Shown: positions 43,810 to 52,518 of the stretch, in pieces
Layout of the letters: each line of letters opens with the position of its first letter
Position numbering within the stretch: position 1 is the stretch's first letter
Source: JAXLYX01 sp046351215
GTDB taxonomy: Bacteria; Myxococcota_A; Polyangia; Polyangiales; Houyiibacteriaceae
Reading direction: 5' to 3'
Length of the DNA stretch: 64,000 nucleotides
Assembly: GCA_046351215.1 (NCBI GenBank)
Contig: JAXLYX010000008.1
Coordinates: 434,001-498,000 of the forward strand
Translations under genes and position numbers: made by a program
The notes under the pieces: generated by a model
What the model was told of the DNA's origin: nothing
Seen by the model: only the letters and a program-made list of their open reading frames with translations
Database searches by the model: none

Positions 43810-43843
43810 AAGGCCTCCTCGGGATCCCGAGGAGGCCTTTCGC
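43810..43843 (+). terminator. Strong intrinsic terminator after the outer-membrane protein gene
   Basis: A perfect 30-base palindrome (43810-43839), with arms beginning AAGGCCTCCTCGGGA, is followed by one more T and CGCG. It gives about 13 paired bases around a short loop. Symmetry makes it bidirectional, which suits the convergent cytochrome-like gene ending at 43872. Confidence 0.85.
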
Positions 43844-43871
43844 GTGTCCGGAGGGAACCGGGGGGCCCCGC

Positions 43872-44420
43872 TCACGCGGCGCGGCGTCGGCGCGACCGGC
43901 GGAGCGCGACGAGCCCGAGCCCGACGAGGCCGAGCCCGACGGCCACGCCGCTCTCGCCGCTCGTCGTGCCGATCGCGCAGCCGTACTTCAGCGGCGTCGC
44001 GGTCTGGGCAGGGCCGACGTTGGGGTCGGTGCCATAGGACAGCTCGCAGACGTCCGTGTACCCGTCGTGGTCGCTGTCGACTCCGTCCGCTGCCATCGAG
44101 TCGAGCGCCTTCTGCAGGCTCGCCTCGTCCTCCGCGACGAGCCCGCGTGCCCGCAGCGCGACGCCGAACGGGGTACGGACCCCGTTGTAGGCCGTCATGT
44201 CGTCGATGTGACAGAGGGTGCAGTCGTATTGCATCCCGTCGGGGCCGTACGTGGCGGCCACGGGATACGTCGCCGTAGGGGGCGCCGTCGGACACGAGAC
44301 GCCTGCGTCCCCGCCGAAATCGTTCCTGTGGAACTGGATGTACGGCGGGAAATTCTCGGTCGCCTGTGCGGTCACCGGGAGGCCCAGCAGCGCGGCGAGG
44401 ATCGGGAGGATTCGGCGCAT
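43872..44420 (-). CDS. Cytochrome c-like protein with MYXO-CTERM-type tail
   Basis: A 182-residue exported protein. Signal peptide 1-20 (LPILAALLGLPVTAQA). A single c-type heme motif CTLCH (67-71). A calcium-binding type-3-like motif DSDHDGYTDVCELSYGTDPN. At the C-terminus comes a Cys, a glycine-rich hydrophobic segment and RRSRRRR, the tripartite pattern of MYXO-CTERM surface-sorting tails. It would carry one heme on the cell surface or in the periplasm. It lies 8 bases after the heme-tagged barrel gene, so the two are probably one operon. This tail is a main support for a Myxococcota assignment. Confidence 0.8.
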   Translation of the reverse strand: MRRILPILAALLGLPVTAQATENFPPYIQFHRNDFGGDAGVSCPTAPPTATYPVAATYGPDGMQYDCTLCHIDDMTAYNGVRTPFGVALRARGLVAEDEASLQKALDSMAADGVDSDHDGYTDVCELSYGTDPNVGPAQTATPLKYGCAIGTTSGESGVAVGLGLVGLGLVALRRSRRRRAA

Positions 44421-44428
44421 GGTGGACC

Positions 44429-45649
44429 TCAGAGGTAGACGTGGAGCTGGAGGACGAAGGACTCGACGCGGGTCCGGCCGGGCACGCCAGGATAGACGGC
44501 CGATTGGAGGTTCGTGTCGAGGCGGAGGTCGGCGTGCGGGAAGAAGAACCACTGCACGCTGGCCCATCCTCCGTAGGAGTAGGGCAGGGAAGGACCGAGG
44601 ACGCTCTTCATCGTCTCGAACGTGCCGATGAGGTGGAGGCCCTGCACCGGCTCGAAGTCGCCCTGCACGTAGCTCGCCATGCCGTTCGCCGAGTACGTGT
44701 CGTCCTTGTGCCGGATCCAGTTGCCCTCGGCCGAGAGCACGAACCACTCGACGGGCGAGTACCGGAGGAACGCGCCCTCGGCGAAGCGGAACACGTTCTG
44801 GTTGTTCGTCGTCGGATCGGCCGTCGGATTCGCGTCGGCTCCGGCGTACGTGAAGAGGCTGCTCGCGCCGATCGCGATTCGCTCGGTCGGCGAGTACTCG
44901 AGGTAGCCGCTGTAGCCGCGCTGGCGGCGCGAGTCGGGCGAGATCGAGTAGTTGCCGAGGATGCCCATGAATTCGCCGCGGAGGTTCTGGCCCGTGTACG
45001 CGAGCGTCACGCCGTACTCCTGCGAGACGTTGATATCCGTCTGGGTCATCATGCGCGCGTAGAATTTGTGCTCGATCGTGCGGAGGCCGTACGGCACGTT
45101 GATGCGGCCGGCGCGCACGAGGTAGTTGTGGTCCGCGCCGAGATCCGCGCCGACCCAGAAGGTCCGCGAGACCAGGCGCGCCCCGCTACCGCCCGCGATC
45201 GCAGCCGAGAAGGCGCCGTCCGTCGCCACGCCGAGCGTCGCCGCTCCACGGAACCGGCCGCGCATGTAGGCCGCCCCGAGATCCGCCTGCATGAGCACGA
45301 AGTTGGCGGTCCAAGGGTTGCCTTGGATCTGGTAGCCGTAGAAGCCGGCGCGGAGATCGCCGCCGAGCGACCAGTTCTCCGGCGTCGGCACGCCCATCAG
45401 GTACTCGCCACGCTTGATCGAGGTCTCGTCCGAGAGGCCCCAGCGCTGCGACATGATCAACGCACCCTGGGCGCGGCCGTACTGCGTCAGCAGGCCTCCG
45501 CCGGAGGGATCCACGTGGCAGGTCGCGCACGACGTGTAGCCGTGGCGGATCATCCACGTGTACGCCGAGGCTTTCGGCGTGTGGATGGCCGAGACGGCCA
45601 CGAAGGAGATCGCCGCGAGCAGCAGCGATGGGACGGTCCGACGAAGCAT
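44429..45649 (-). CDS. Outer-membrane barrel with N-terminal c-type heme motif
   Basis: A 406-residue exported protein. After the signal peptide (cleaved near 29, PKASA) comes TSCATCHVDPSGGGLLTQYGR with the heme motif CATCH (41-45). The rest (about 70-406) is a long series of amphipathic strands: NWSLGGDLRAGFYGYQI, FWVGADLGADHNYLVRAGRINVPYGL, GYSGYLEYSPTERIAIGAS and VESFVLQLHVYL with a terminal Leu. A barrel with its own heme suggests electron transfer across the outer membrane. It is followed by the single-heme protein and preceded by a YceI-family gene 63 bases away. Confidence 0.78.
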   Translation of the reverse strand: MLRRTVPSLLLAAISFVAVSAIHTPKASAYTWMIRHGYTSCATCHVDPSGGGLLTQYGRAQGALIMSQRWGLSDETSIKRGEYLMGVPTPENWSLGGDLRAGFYGYQIQGNPWTANFVLMQADLGAAYMRGRFRGAATLGVATDGAFSAAIAGGSGARLVSRTFWVGADLGADHNYLVRAGRINVPYGLRTIEHKFYARMMTQTDINVSQEYGVTLAYTGQNLRGEFMGILGNYSISPDSRRQRGYSGYLEYSPTERIAIGASSLFTYAGADANPTADPTTNNQNVFRFAEGAFLRYSPVEWFVLSAEGNWIRHKDDTYSANGMASYVQGDFEPVQGLHLIGTFETMKSVLGPSLPYSYGGWASVQWFFFPHADLRLDTNLQSAVYPGVPGRTRVESFVLQLHVYL

Positions 45650-45712
45650 GAGGTCGCTTTCCCTCGAGGACTTGGAGGTGGTGGCGGTGCAGGGCGGAAT
45701 CTACGCGCGACC

Positions 45713-46270
45713 TCAGCGATCGTGAACGTGGAAGTTCGCCGAGACGTTCACCTGTCGATTCACCGTCACGCCGAGATAACTCGGGACCTCGATGCCGTAG
45801 TCGCCGATGTCGAGGCGGGCCGTGCCCGAGACCTTGATCTTCCCGTCGCGCGGCTCGGCGCGGTAGTGGAACGTGATCGCGTGCGTCCGGCCGTGGAGCT
45901 CCATCGTGCCGCGAGCGTCCCCGCTCGTCGCTCCCGTCGTCGGCATCGTGATGCCGGCCTTCGGGACGGTGAGGATCGCCTCCGGATGGTGGGCGACGTC
46001 GAGGTAGTTCCGCATGTGCTCGTCGCGGAGGGAGATCCCCGTGCCGAGCCGTCCGAGCGGCACCTTCACCACGTAATTCTCGCCGTCCTCGCGGAACTCC
46101 AGGTCGTGGGTCGAGCCGTGGATGCGCATGCCCATCGAGCCGGTCGCGTCGAACGCGACCTCCGACGAGCCCGTGTGCTGGAGCGCCGCGTGCGCGACGA
46201 CCACGGGAGAGAGGAGCGCCGCCGTGGCGGCGAGGAAGGCAAGCTTGTCGGAGAAAGAGCGGAACTTCAT
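45713..46270 (-). CDS. YceI-family periplasmic lipid-binding protein
   Basis: A 185-residue exported protein that starts at MKFRSFSDK with a signal peptide to about residue 29. A longer frame begins at 46315, but 46270 has GGAGG nine bases upstream. The YceI lipocalin-like barrel is recognisable by FDATGSMGMRIHGSTHDLEF, RDEHMRNYLDVAHHPEAIL, GTMELHGRTHAITFHYRAE and ARLDIGDYGI. YceI proteins bind polyisoprenoid or other amphipathic chains, including quinone-like ones. Placement beside heme proteins suggests a link to a redox carrier lipid. Confidence 0.88.
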   Translation of the reverse strand: MKFRSFSDKLAFLAATAALLSPVVVAHAALQHTGSSEVAFDATGSMGMRIHGSTHDLEFREDGENYVVKVPLGRLGTGISLRDEHMRNYLDVAHHPEAILTVPKAGITMPTTGATSGDARGTMELHGRTHAITFHYRAEPRDGKIKVSGTARLDIGDYGIEVPSYLGVTVNRQVNVSANFHVHDR

Positions 46271-46578
46271 GGAACGGAGCCTCCGGACGTGGGTCCTTGG
46301 GATGAATGACTTCATGCACCCTCGTTCGGCGGAGGAACAGGAACGCGGCGATTAAATGCCCGTAAGACGAGGGTCGCGGTCTTGTCGAAAATGACTTTCA
46401 GGAGCAAGCATCGCGTCGAGCGGTGCTCCTCGCGACTGCGGACCGGCGACGCGAGGAACACCCCGAGAGGTGTCGAGGCCCGGGGGTGGGGCGTGTGGGT
46501 CCTCCTCCTACCGCGCGGTTTGCGCTCCGGCCCGGCTCGTGCATCCTGCGCGCGCCCGACCCTTCCGGGTGCACGATC
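46271..46578. other. Divergent intergenic region, 308 bases
   Basis: The only gap over 300 bases in the window. It separates the YceI and creatininase-like genes. It contains an AT-richer patch (about 46350-46400) suited to promoters for the YceI gene, and a 12-base imperfect inverted repeat (46423-46434 with 46450-46461, one mismatch). No open frame with coding-like codon use and no recognised RNA was found. Confidence 0.4.
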
Positions 46579-47601
46579 ATGGCTGCGAAGTCGACGAAGA
46601 ACGGTCCGCGCCGAATCGCGATCCTCGATCTCCCCCAAGCGGAGGCGCGAGAGCTCCTGCGCGCCGGCACGCCGGTCCACCTGCCGGTGAATCCGGTCGA
46701 GTACCACGGGCCCCACCTCGCGCTGCACACGGATCGGATCGTCACGCAGGGCTACCTCCCGGACCTCCACACGGCGGTCTACGGGTCCCGGTATCCACTG
46801 CTCGTCGCCGACGATCTCGAGGTCGGCGTCGAGCCTTGCCCCGGTCCCGGCTCGAGGAACACGGCCTACAAGGCGGCCCAGAAGCTCGTCGAAGAGGCCG
46901 TGCGCGCGCTCGTCGAGCTCGGTGCGACGAAGATCCTCCTGCCGACCTTCCACGCGAGCCCGCTCCACAACCGGATGCTGGACGAGGCGATCGCCTTCGC
47001 GCGGGCGCGAGGCGTGCGGGCGGTGGCCCCGCTCCACGCGGTGCTACGCGCCTGGATCGAGCTCGAGTCGCCCGAGAGCTGGGCCGCCACCGTCGAGCAC
47101 GTCGACGATCCCGCGGTGCGGACGAAGCTCCTCGGGGACCTGCGTCACGACTTCCACGCGGGGTTCTTCGAGACCTCGGTCGCGCTGCACTACGCGCCCG
47201 CGTCCGTGAGCGAGCTCCACCAGAAGCTTCCCGCGTGTCCCGACATCGTCCCCGACGCCCGCCTCGCCGTGCTGCGCCGCCTCGCCGCGCGCTTCGGCCG
47301 CGATGCGTTCGCACGCGAGCTCGAGTTCGCCGCCGCGGCGGCCGCGTGGAACGGTCAGAGACCCTTCCACGGCTACACGAGCCAACCTGCGTACGCGACG
47401 GCCGCCGCCGGGGCGGTGTTCGCCGAGCGCATGGTGAGGGCGATGGCGAGCCTCGTCCGGAAGGTCCTCGAGGACGGCGCCGAGCCGCCCTCGGCGCCGC
47501 TCCAATGGCTCGCCGACCTCACGCTCGAAGGGCGCATCCCGACGTCGACGGCGACGCTCGCGGACGTCCGGCAATTCGATCGGACGGGCGCCCCGATCTG
47601 A
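46579..47601 (+). CDS. Creatininase-family amidohydrolase
   Basis: A 340-residue protein. The family metal site is visible in NPVEYHGPHLALHTD (E41, H43, D52), with LPTFHASPLHNRML and DFHAGFFETSVALHYAP as the other conserved blocks. The order matches creatininase/mycofactocin-MftE-type enzymes, but it is longer than their usual 240-260 residues. The extra C-terminal helical region (about 250-340) is unassigned. The family opens cyclic or peptide amides using two metal ions. No mycofactocin genes surround it. The first ATG after the noncoding-like stretch is at 46579; the ribosome-binding site is weak. Confidence 0.82.
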   Translation: MAAKSTKNGPRRIAILDLPQAEARELLRAGTPVHLPVNPVEYHGPHLALHTDRIVTQGYLPDLHTAVYGSRYPLLVADDLEVGVEPCPGPGSRNTAYKAAQKLVEEAVRALVELGATKILLPTFHASPLHNRMLDEAIAFARARGVRAVAPLHAVLRAWIELESPESWAATVEHVDDPAVRTKLLGDLRHDFHAGFFETSVALHYAPASVSELHQKLPACPDIVPDARLAVLRRLAARFGRDAFARELEFAAAAAAWNGQRPFHGYTSQPAYATAAAGAVFAERMVRAMASLVRKVLEDGAEPPSAPLQWLADLTLEGRIPTSTATLADVRQFDRTGAPI

Positions 47602-47628
47602 GGTAACGCAGCGACCCCGCGGGACGAC

Positions 47629-47657
47629 TTGGGACCAGGCCTTCCGCGTCCTATGCT
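47629..47657 (+). promoter_or_regulatory. Promoter of the RND efflux operon
   Basis: TTGGGA (47629-47634) and TATGCT (47652-47657) are separated by 17 bases. The predicted transcription start falls about four bases before the ATG at 47668, so the transcript is nearly leaderless. An earlier in-frame ATG at 47653 lies inside the -10, which rules it out as a start. Confidence 0.55.
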
Positions 47658-47667
47658 GCACCGCCCC

Positions 47668-48795
47668 ATGCGTCGACCCTTCTCGCTCCTCCTCTCCGCC
47701 GTGCTGTCCGTCGGCCTCCTCGCCGGAGGATGCTCGCGCGGCGGCCAAGGGACTTCCGCTCCCGCGGGCGGCGCCGCCGCTGCCCCCGGCGCCGCGCCCC
47801 GCCCGAGCGGCCCCCGTCCCGTGCAGGTCGTACAGCCGACCTCGAATCCGTGGCCGCGCATCGTCGTGCTCCACGGCCAGCTCGAGGCGCGGGAGTCGGT
47901 GACGATCGCCGCGCGCGTCGAGGGGCCCATCACGCGCGTCGCGGCCGATCTCGGAGACCACGTGCGCTCGGGACGCCCGCTCGCGTCGATCTCGCCGACG
48001 GACTACCAGGCCCACCTGGCGCAGGCCGAGGCCGACCTCGCCCAGGCCCAGTCGGATCTCGCGCGCCTCGAAGGCGTCGCGCGGCCCGAGGCGGTTTCGC
48101 GGCAGCAGGTCGAGCAGGCCCGCACGAAGGTCGCCCTCGCCCAGGCCCAGCGTGCGCTCGCTCTCCGCCAGCGATCGGATGCGTCGATCCGCGCCCCGTT
48201 CTCCGGCACGGTCTCGCGGCGCTACATCTCGCCCGGCGCGTTCGTCCGCCTCGGCACACCGCTCTTCGACTTCGTCTCGGACGGGAACCTCCGCCTGACG
48301 CTGGACGTGCCCGAGCGCTACGTGCGTCAGGTCGTCGTCGGCACGACGGTCAACGTCCTCCCCGACGAGGTGGGGACCGACTCGTTCCAGGCCCAGATCG
48401 TCCGCGTCTCGCCGGTGGTCGCCCAGGGCTCGCGCGCCTTCCGCGTCGAGGCCGAGGTCGACCCGCACGAGGGCGTCCTCCGGCCCGGGATGTTCGTCCT
48501 CGGTCACATCTCGCTCGGTCTCGATCCCGAGTCGGTGCGGATCCCGCGTGGGGCCGTCTACTCCGTGCTCGGTCAGGATCGCGTGACCGTCGTCGTCGAC
48601 GGCAAGGCCCAGCCCCGGGACGTCGAGCTGCTCGGCGAGGATCGCGGTGACGCCCTCGTCCACGGCCTCGCGCCGAGCGACGTCGTCGTGCTGCGCGGCG
48701 GCGCCGCCCTCTCGCCCGGCACGCCCGTGCGCCCCGAGACCGCGGCCCCCGCCGCTCCGTCGCGTCCCACGGCCGCCGCGGGGCATGCGCCATGA
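47668..48795 (+). CDS. RND efflux periplasmic adaptor lipoprotein
   Basis: A 375-residue lipoprotein. The ATG at 47668 gives a lipobox (VGLLAGGC) with the Cys near residue 26. An Ala/Pro/Gly linker is followed by the lipoyl half VTIAARVEGPITRVAADLGDHVRSG, a short coiled-coil hairpin (YQAHLAQAEADLAQAQSDLARL), the second half SIRAPFSGTVSRRYISPGAFVRLG, a beta-barrel and a membrane-proximal domain. It is directly coupled to the RND permease by an ATGA overlap. It would link that pump to an outer-membrane channel; none is encoded here. Confidence 0.92.
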   Translation: MRRPFSLLLSAVLSVGLLAGGCSRGGQGTSAPAGGAAAAPGAAPRPSGPRPVQVVQPTSNPWPRIVVLHGQLEARESVTIAARVEGPITRVAADLGDHVRSGRPLASISPTDYQAHLAQAEADLAQAQSDLARLEGVARPEAVSRQQVEQARTKVALAQAQRALALRQRSDASIRAPFSGTVSRRYISPGAFVRLGTPLFDFVSDGNLRLTLDVPERYVRQVVVGTTVNVLPDEVGTDSFQAQIVRVSPVVAQGSRAFRVEAEVDPHEGVLRPGMFVLGHISLGLDPESVRIPRGAVYSVLGQDRVTVVVDGKAQPRDVELLGEDRGDALVHGLAPSDVVVLRGGAALSPGTPVRPETAAPAAPSRPTAAAGHAP

Positions 48796-51700
48796 CGCTC
48801 TCCGAGATCTGCGTCAGGCGCCCCGTCTTCGCGACGATGCTGGTCTCGGCCTGCGTCGCGTTCGGCGTCCTCTCGTTCGGAAAGCTCGGCGTCGATCAGT
48901 ATCCCGACGTCGATCTCCCCGTCGTGACGGTACAGACGGTCCTCCGCGGTGCGAGCCCCGAGGAGATCGAGACGCAGGTCACGAAGCCGATCGAGGACGC
49001 GATCAGCACGAGCCAGGGCATCGACGAGCTGACCTCGACCTCCGTCGAAGGTCTCTCGAGCGTGACCGTGCGCTTCCTCCTCGAGCGGAACGCCGATCAG
49101 GCGACGCAGGACGTGCGTGACAAGGTCTCGGCCATCATCGGGAACCTCCCCGAGGGCACGGACTCGCCCGTCATCACGCGCCTCGACACGACGGCCATCC
49201 CGGTGGCCACGCTCGTCGTCGAGGGCAACCGCGACCTGCGCGAGCTCACCGACCTCGCCGAGCACCAGGTGATGGAGCCCCTCGAGGGCCTCTCCGGCGT
49301 CGGCGAGATCCAGATGCTCGGCGGGCGCAAGCGCGCCTTCCAGATCGAGGTCGACGCGACGGCGATGGCGGAGCGCGGCCTCACCGTCGGCGCCCTCCGC
49401 ACCGCGATCGCCTCGCAGAACATCGAGGTCCCGGGCGGACGCGTGCAGCGCGACGGTCGCGAGGACGTGCTCCGCACCGTCGCCCGCGCGCGCAACCGCC
49501 AGGACCTGCTCGACCTCGTCGTCGCCGAATACCAGGGAGCGCCGGTCCGCCTCCGCGACATCGCGACGGTCACCGACTCCGAGGAGGAGCCTCGCTCGCT
49601 CGCGCGCCTGAACGGCCGCAACGCCGTCTCGCTCGTGGTGCAGAAGCAGTCGGGCACGAACACCGTCCGCGTCGTGGACACGCTCCGCGCCCGGATCGCC
49701 GAGCTCGAGGAATCCCTCCCGGACGACGTGCACATCACGGTCGTCCGCGACACCTCCCGCTTCATCCGGCGCTCGATCCACGAGGTCGAGGTGCACCTCG
49801 TCCTCGGCGGCCTGCTCGCCTCCCTCGCCGTCCTCCTCTTCATGGGCTCGCTCCGGTCGACGTTCATCGCCGCGATCGCGATCCCGAGCTCGATCGTCAC
49901 GACCTTCGCGATCCTCCGGGCGCTCGACTACACGCTCAACAACTTCACCCTGCTCGCGCTGACGCTCGCCGTCGGCGTCGTCATCGACGACGCCATCGTC
50001 GTGCTCGAGAACGTATTCCGGCACGTCGAGAAGGGGCAGGATCCCTTCCAGGCGGCGATCGACGGAACGAAGGAGATCACGCTCGCGGTCTTCGCCACGA
50101 CGCTCTCGCTGATCGTCATCTTCCTCCCGACGGCCTTCATGGAGGGCATGGTCGGGAGGTTCTGGCGCAGCTTCGGCGTCACGACGGCCTTCGCCATCGG
50201 CATCTCCCTCTTCGTCTCGCTCACGCTCACGCCGATGCTCTGCTCGAAGATGCTGAAGCCTCCGCCCGCGGGTCACGGCGAGGCAGAGAAGAAGGGCCTC
50301 GTCGCGAAGCTGAACGACGTGCTCGATCGCTCCTACGGCTGGCTCGTCGGCTGGTCGCTCCGGCACCGCTGGCTGGTCGTCCTGATCTCCGTGGCCTGCA
50401 TCGCGGCGATCGTTCCGCTCGGGGGGAGGGTCGGCAAGGACTTCATCCCGCAGGACGACTCGAGCGAGTTCACGATCGCGCTCACGATGCCGGAGGGCAC
50501 CGACCTCCAGGCGGCGTCGGCCCTCGCGAGCGAGATCGAGGAGAGGATCCGCGCCCTCCGCGGCGTCGAGCTGCTCTGGACACGGGTCGGCAGCGGTCGT
50601 GGCGAGGACGTCGGCGAGGTCGAGATGTACGTCGGCCTCGTCGACCTCGAGAAGCGCACCTTCTCGCAGCGCGACGTGATGGGCGCGGCCCGCGAGGTGC
50701 TCGCCGCGTACCCGGAGCTCCGCCCGGTGGTCTCGTCCCTCTCCGGCCTCGCCGGCGGCGGCCGCAACACCGAGCTCATGTTCTCGCTCCGCGGACCCGA
50801 CCTCGCCGAGCTCGACCGGCTCTCCGAGGAGATGACGCGTCGCATGCGCGCCGACTCCGGCTTCGTCGACGTCGACACCGCGAGCGCCGTGCGGAAGCCC
50901 GAGCTCCGGATCGTGGTCGACCGGCAGCGTGCGGCGGACCTCGGCGTGCGCGCGGGCGAGGTGGCTTCGTCGCTCCGCACCATGGTCGGCGGCGAGGCCG
51001 TCACGAAGATCCGCGAGGGCGCCGAGCAGTACGACGTCTGGCTCCGGCTCCGCCCGATCGATCGTGGCAGCGAGATCGCGATCTCCATGCTCCCGATCGC
51101 GTCGCAGCGGGGCATCGTGCGCCTCGACGCGGTCGCCGATCTCGTCCGCGATCGCGGCCCCGCTCAGATCAACCGCTACGGCCGCGTCCGCAAGGTCGAC
51201 ATCAACGCGAACCTGAGCGGGATCCCGCTCGGCACGGCCGTCGATCGGGTGAACCAGATCGCCGCCGAGATGGAGCTCCCGCCCGGCTACGAGGTCACGT
51301 TCTCCGGTCGTGCCAAGATCCTGAAGGACACGTTCGGCAGCTTCCTGGCCGCGCTCGGCATGTCCTTCCTCTTCATGTACATGGTGCTCGCCGCGCAGTT
51401 CGAGAGCTTCCTGCACCCGATCACGATCATGCTCTCGCTGCCGCTCTCGCTGCCGTTCGCGCTGGTCTCGTTGCTCCTCCTCCACGACACGCTGAACATC
51501 TACTCCGCGTTCGGCATGTTCATGCTCTTCGGCATCGTGAAGAAGAACGGCATCCTCCAGGTCGACTACACGAACACGCTCCGCTCGCGTGGCGTGGAGC
51601 GCGAACGCGCGATCGTGGAGGCGAACGTCACGCGTCTGCGTCCGATCCTGATGACGACCATCACGCTCGTGATGGGCATGATCCCTCTCGCCCTCGGTCA

Positions 51701-51887
51701 GGGTCCGGGCGCCGCGTCCCGGGCCAGCATGGCCAAGGTGATCATCGGCGGTCAGGCGCTCTCCCTCGTGATCACGCTGCTCATCGTGCCGGTCGCCTAC
51801 TCGCTCTTCGACGACGCGGGACGGTGGTGGGATCGCGTGCGGTCCCGGCGGAAGGACGACGTCGAGGCGGTCGCTCCGGCCGAGTGA
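48792..51887 (+). CDS. RND-family multidrug efflux permease
   Basis: A 1031-residue AcrB/MexF-class inner-membrane pump with twelve expected transmembrane helices and two large periplasmic loops. Family features include the N-terminal SEICVRRPVFATMLVSACVAFG, YPDVDLPVVTVQT, the proton-relay pair in TLAVGVVIDDAIVVLENVFRH and the C-terminal GAASRASMAKVIIGGQALS. It lies in an operon with its adaptor. The N-terminus and loops look like hydrophobic-and-amphiphilic efflux, not heavy-metal RND, but the substrates are unknown. Confidence 0.93.
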   Translation: MTLSEICVRRPVFATMLVSACVAFGVLSFGKLGVDQYPDVDLPVVTVQTVLRGASPEEIETQVTKPIEDAISTSQGIDELTSTSVEGLSSVTVRFLLERNADQATQDVRDKVSAIIGNLPEGTDSPVITRLDTTAIPVATLVVEGNRDLRELTDLAEHQVMEPLEGLSGVGEIQMLGGRKRAFQIEVDATAMAERGLTVGALRTAIASQNIEVPGGRVQRDGREDVLRTVARARNRQDLLDLVVAEYQGAPVRLRDIATVTDSEEEPRSLARLNGRNAVSLVVQKQSGTNTVRVVDTLRARIAELEESLPDDVHITVVRDTSRFIRRSIHEVEVHLVLGGLLASLAVLLFMGSLRSTFIAAIAIPSSIVTTFAILRALDYTLNNFTLLALTLAVGVVIDDAIVVLENVFRHVEKGQDPFQAAIDGTKEITLAVFATTLSLIVIFLPTAFMEGMVGRFWRSFGVTTAFAIGISLFVSLTLTPMLCSKMLKPPPAGHGEAEKKGLVAKLNDVLDRSYGWLVGWSLRHRWLVVLISVACIAAIVPLGGRVGKDFIPQDDSSEFTIALTMPEGTDLQAASALASEIEERIRALRGVELLWTRVGSGRGEDVGEVEMYVGLVDLEKRTFSQRDVMGAAREVLAAYPELRPVVSSLSGLAGGGRNTELMFSLRGPDLAELDRLSEEMTRRMRADSGFVDVDTASAVRKPELRIVVDRQRAADLGVRAGEVASSLRTMVGGEAVTKIREGAEQYDVWLRLRPIDRGSEIAISMLPIASQRGIVRLDAVADLVRDRGPAQINRYGRVRKVDINANLSGIPLGTAVDRVNQIAAEMELPPGYEVTFSGRAKILKDTFGSFLAALGMSFLFMYMVLAAQFESFLHPITIMLSLPLSLPFALVSLLLLHDTLNIYSAFGMFMLFGIVKKNGILQVDYTNTLRSRGVERERAIVEANVTRLRPILMTTITLVMGMIPLALGQGPGAASRASMAKVIIGGQALSLVITLLIVPVAYSLFDDAGRWWDRVRSRRKDDVEAVAPAE

Positions 51888-51975
51888 GCGAGCGCCGCGC
51901 GGGGCGTCCCCATTCGGGGAGCATCGAGCGCGAGACGGGGGGGCCGGGAAGTGGCACGCTTGGGGGCCACCACCG

Positions 51976-52506
51976 ATGTCGCTCGACTCGCAGCCACCCC
52001 GTGTCGATACGGCGCCTCCGGTTCCCTCCGGATGGCCCGTGATCGAGCGTGGCCTCATGATCGCCTACGTCGGGCCGGTGGTCGTGGTGCGCATCGAGGA
52101 GTGGGTGCCCCCGTCCTCGGTCGACCGCTACATGGACGAGTTCGTGCGGGGGATCGACATCCGAAGGCCGGACACACGCGCGGCGGCGCTCTACGACGTC
52201 CCGACGTGGACCGGGGCGACCTCGATGCGGCGGCGCCAATGGGCTCGGCTCCTCGCGGAGCGCGAGGACGTCCTCCGCCGCACGACGAAGGCCTGGGCGC
52301 TCCGGACCGAGTCCCCTCTCGTGCGCGGGATGCTGAAGGCCATCCATTGGATCCAGCCGCCGCCGTACCCGCATGCGGTCGTCGGGACGCATCGGGAGGC
52401 GTTCGAGTTCATCCATCGGTACATGCCGGAGGTCGATCCGGGGACGTACACGGAGCGCTACCACGAGCTCCTGCGGAAGAACGCCGATCGACTGCGCCAC
52501 GGCTGA
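51976..52506 (+). CDS. Small STAS/SpoIIAA-like protein
   Basis: A 176-residue soluble protein. IAYVGPVVVVRIEEWVPPSSV, TRAAALYDVPTW, RRRQWARLLAE, TKAWALRTESPLVRGMLKAIHWI and TEYP-like PYPHAVVGTHREAFEFI follow the same strand-helix order as the proteins at 15696 and 28333. Function unknown. It lies 88 bases after the RND gene and is convergent with the PurA-like gene; a small stem GACGC/GCGTC (52505-52518) spans the gap. Confidence 0.65.
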   Translation: MSLDSQPPRVDTAPPVPSGWPVIERGLMIAYVGPVVVVRIEEWVPPSSVDRYMDEFVRGIDIRRPDTRAAALYDVPTWTGATSMRRRQWARLLAEREDVLRRTTKAWALRTESPLVRGMLKAIHWIQPPPYPHAVVGTHREAFEFIHRYMPEVDPGTYTERYHELLRKNADRLRHG

Positions 52507-52518
52507 CGCGGAGGCGTC

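Noticed and set aside
45650..45714. Inverted 8-mers GAGGTCGC and GCGACCTC flanking the gap between the heme-barrel and YceI genes
   Set aside because: Arms are 49 bases apart and each overlaps or abuts coding sequence; chance is likely at this base composition.
46579..47601. Mycofactocin system (MftE-like creatininase)
   Set aside because: No mycofactocin precursor, radical SAM or other mft genes are present nearby.
48573..52058. A 1161-codon open frame antisense to the RND permease
   Set aside because: Composition is dominated by Arg, Asp, Glu and His, with no domain features. The plus-strand RND gene explains the region fully.
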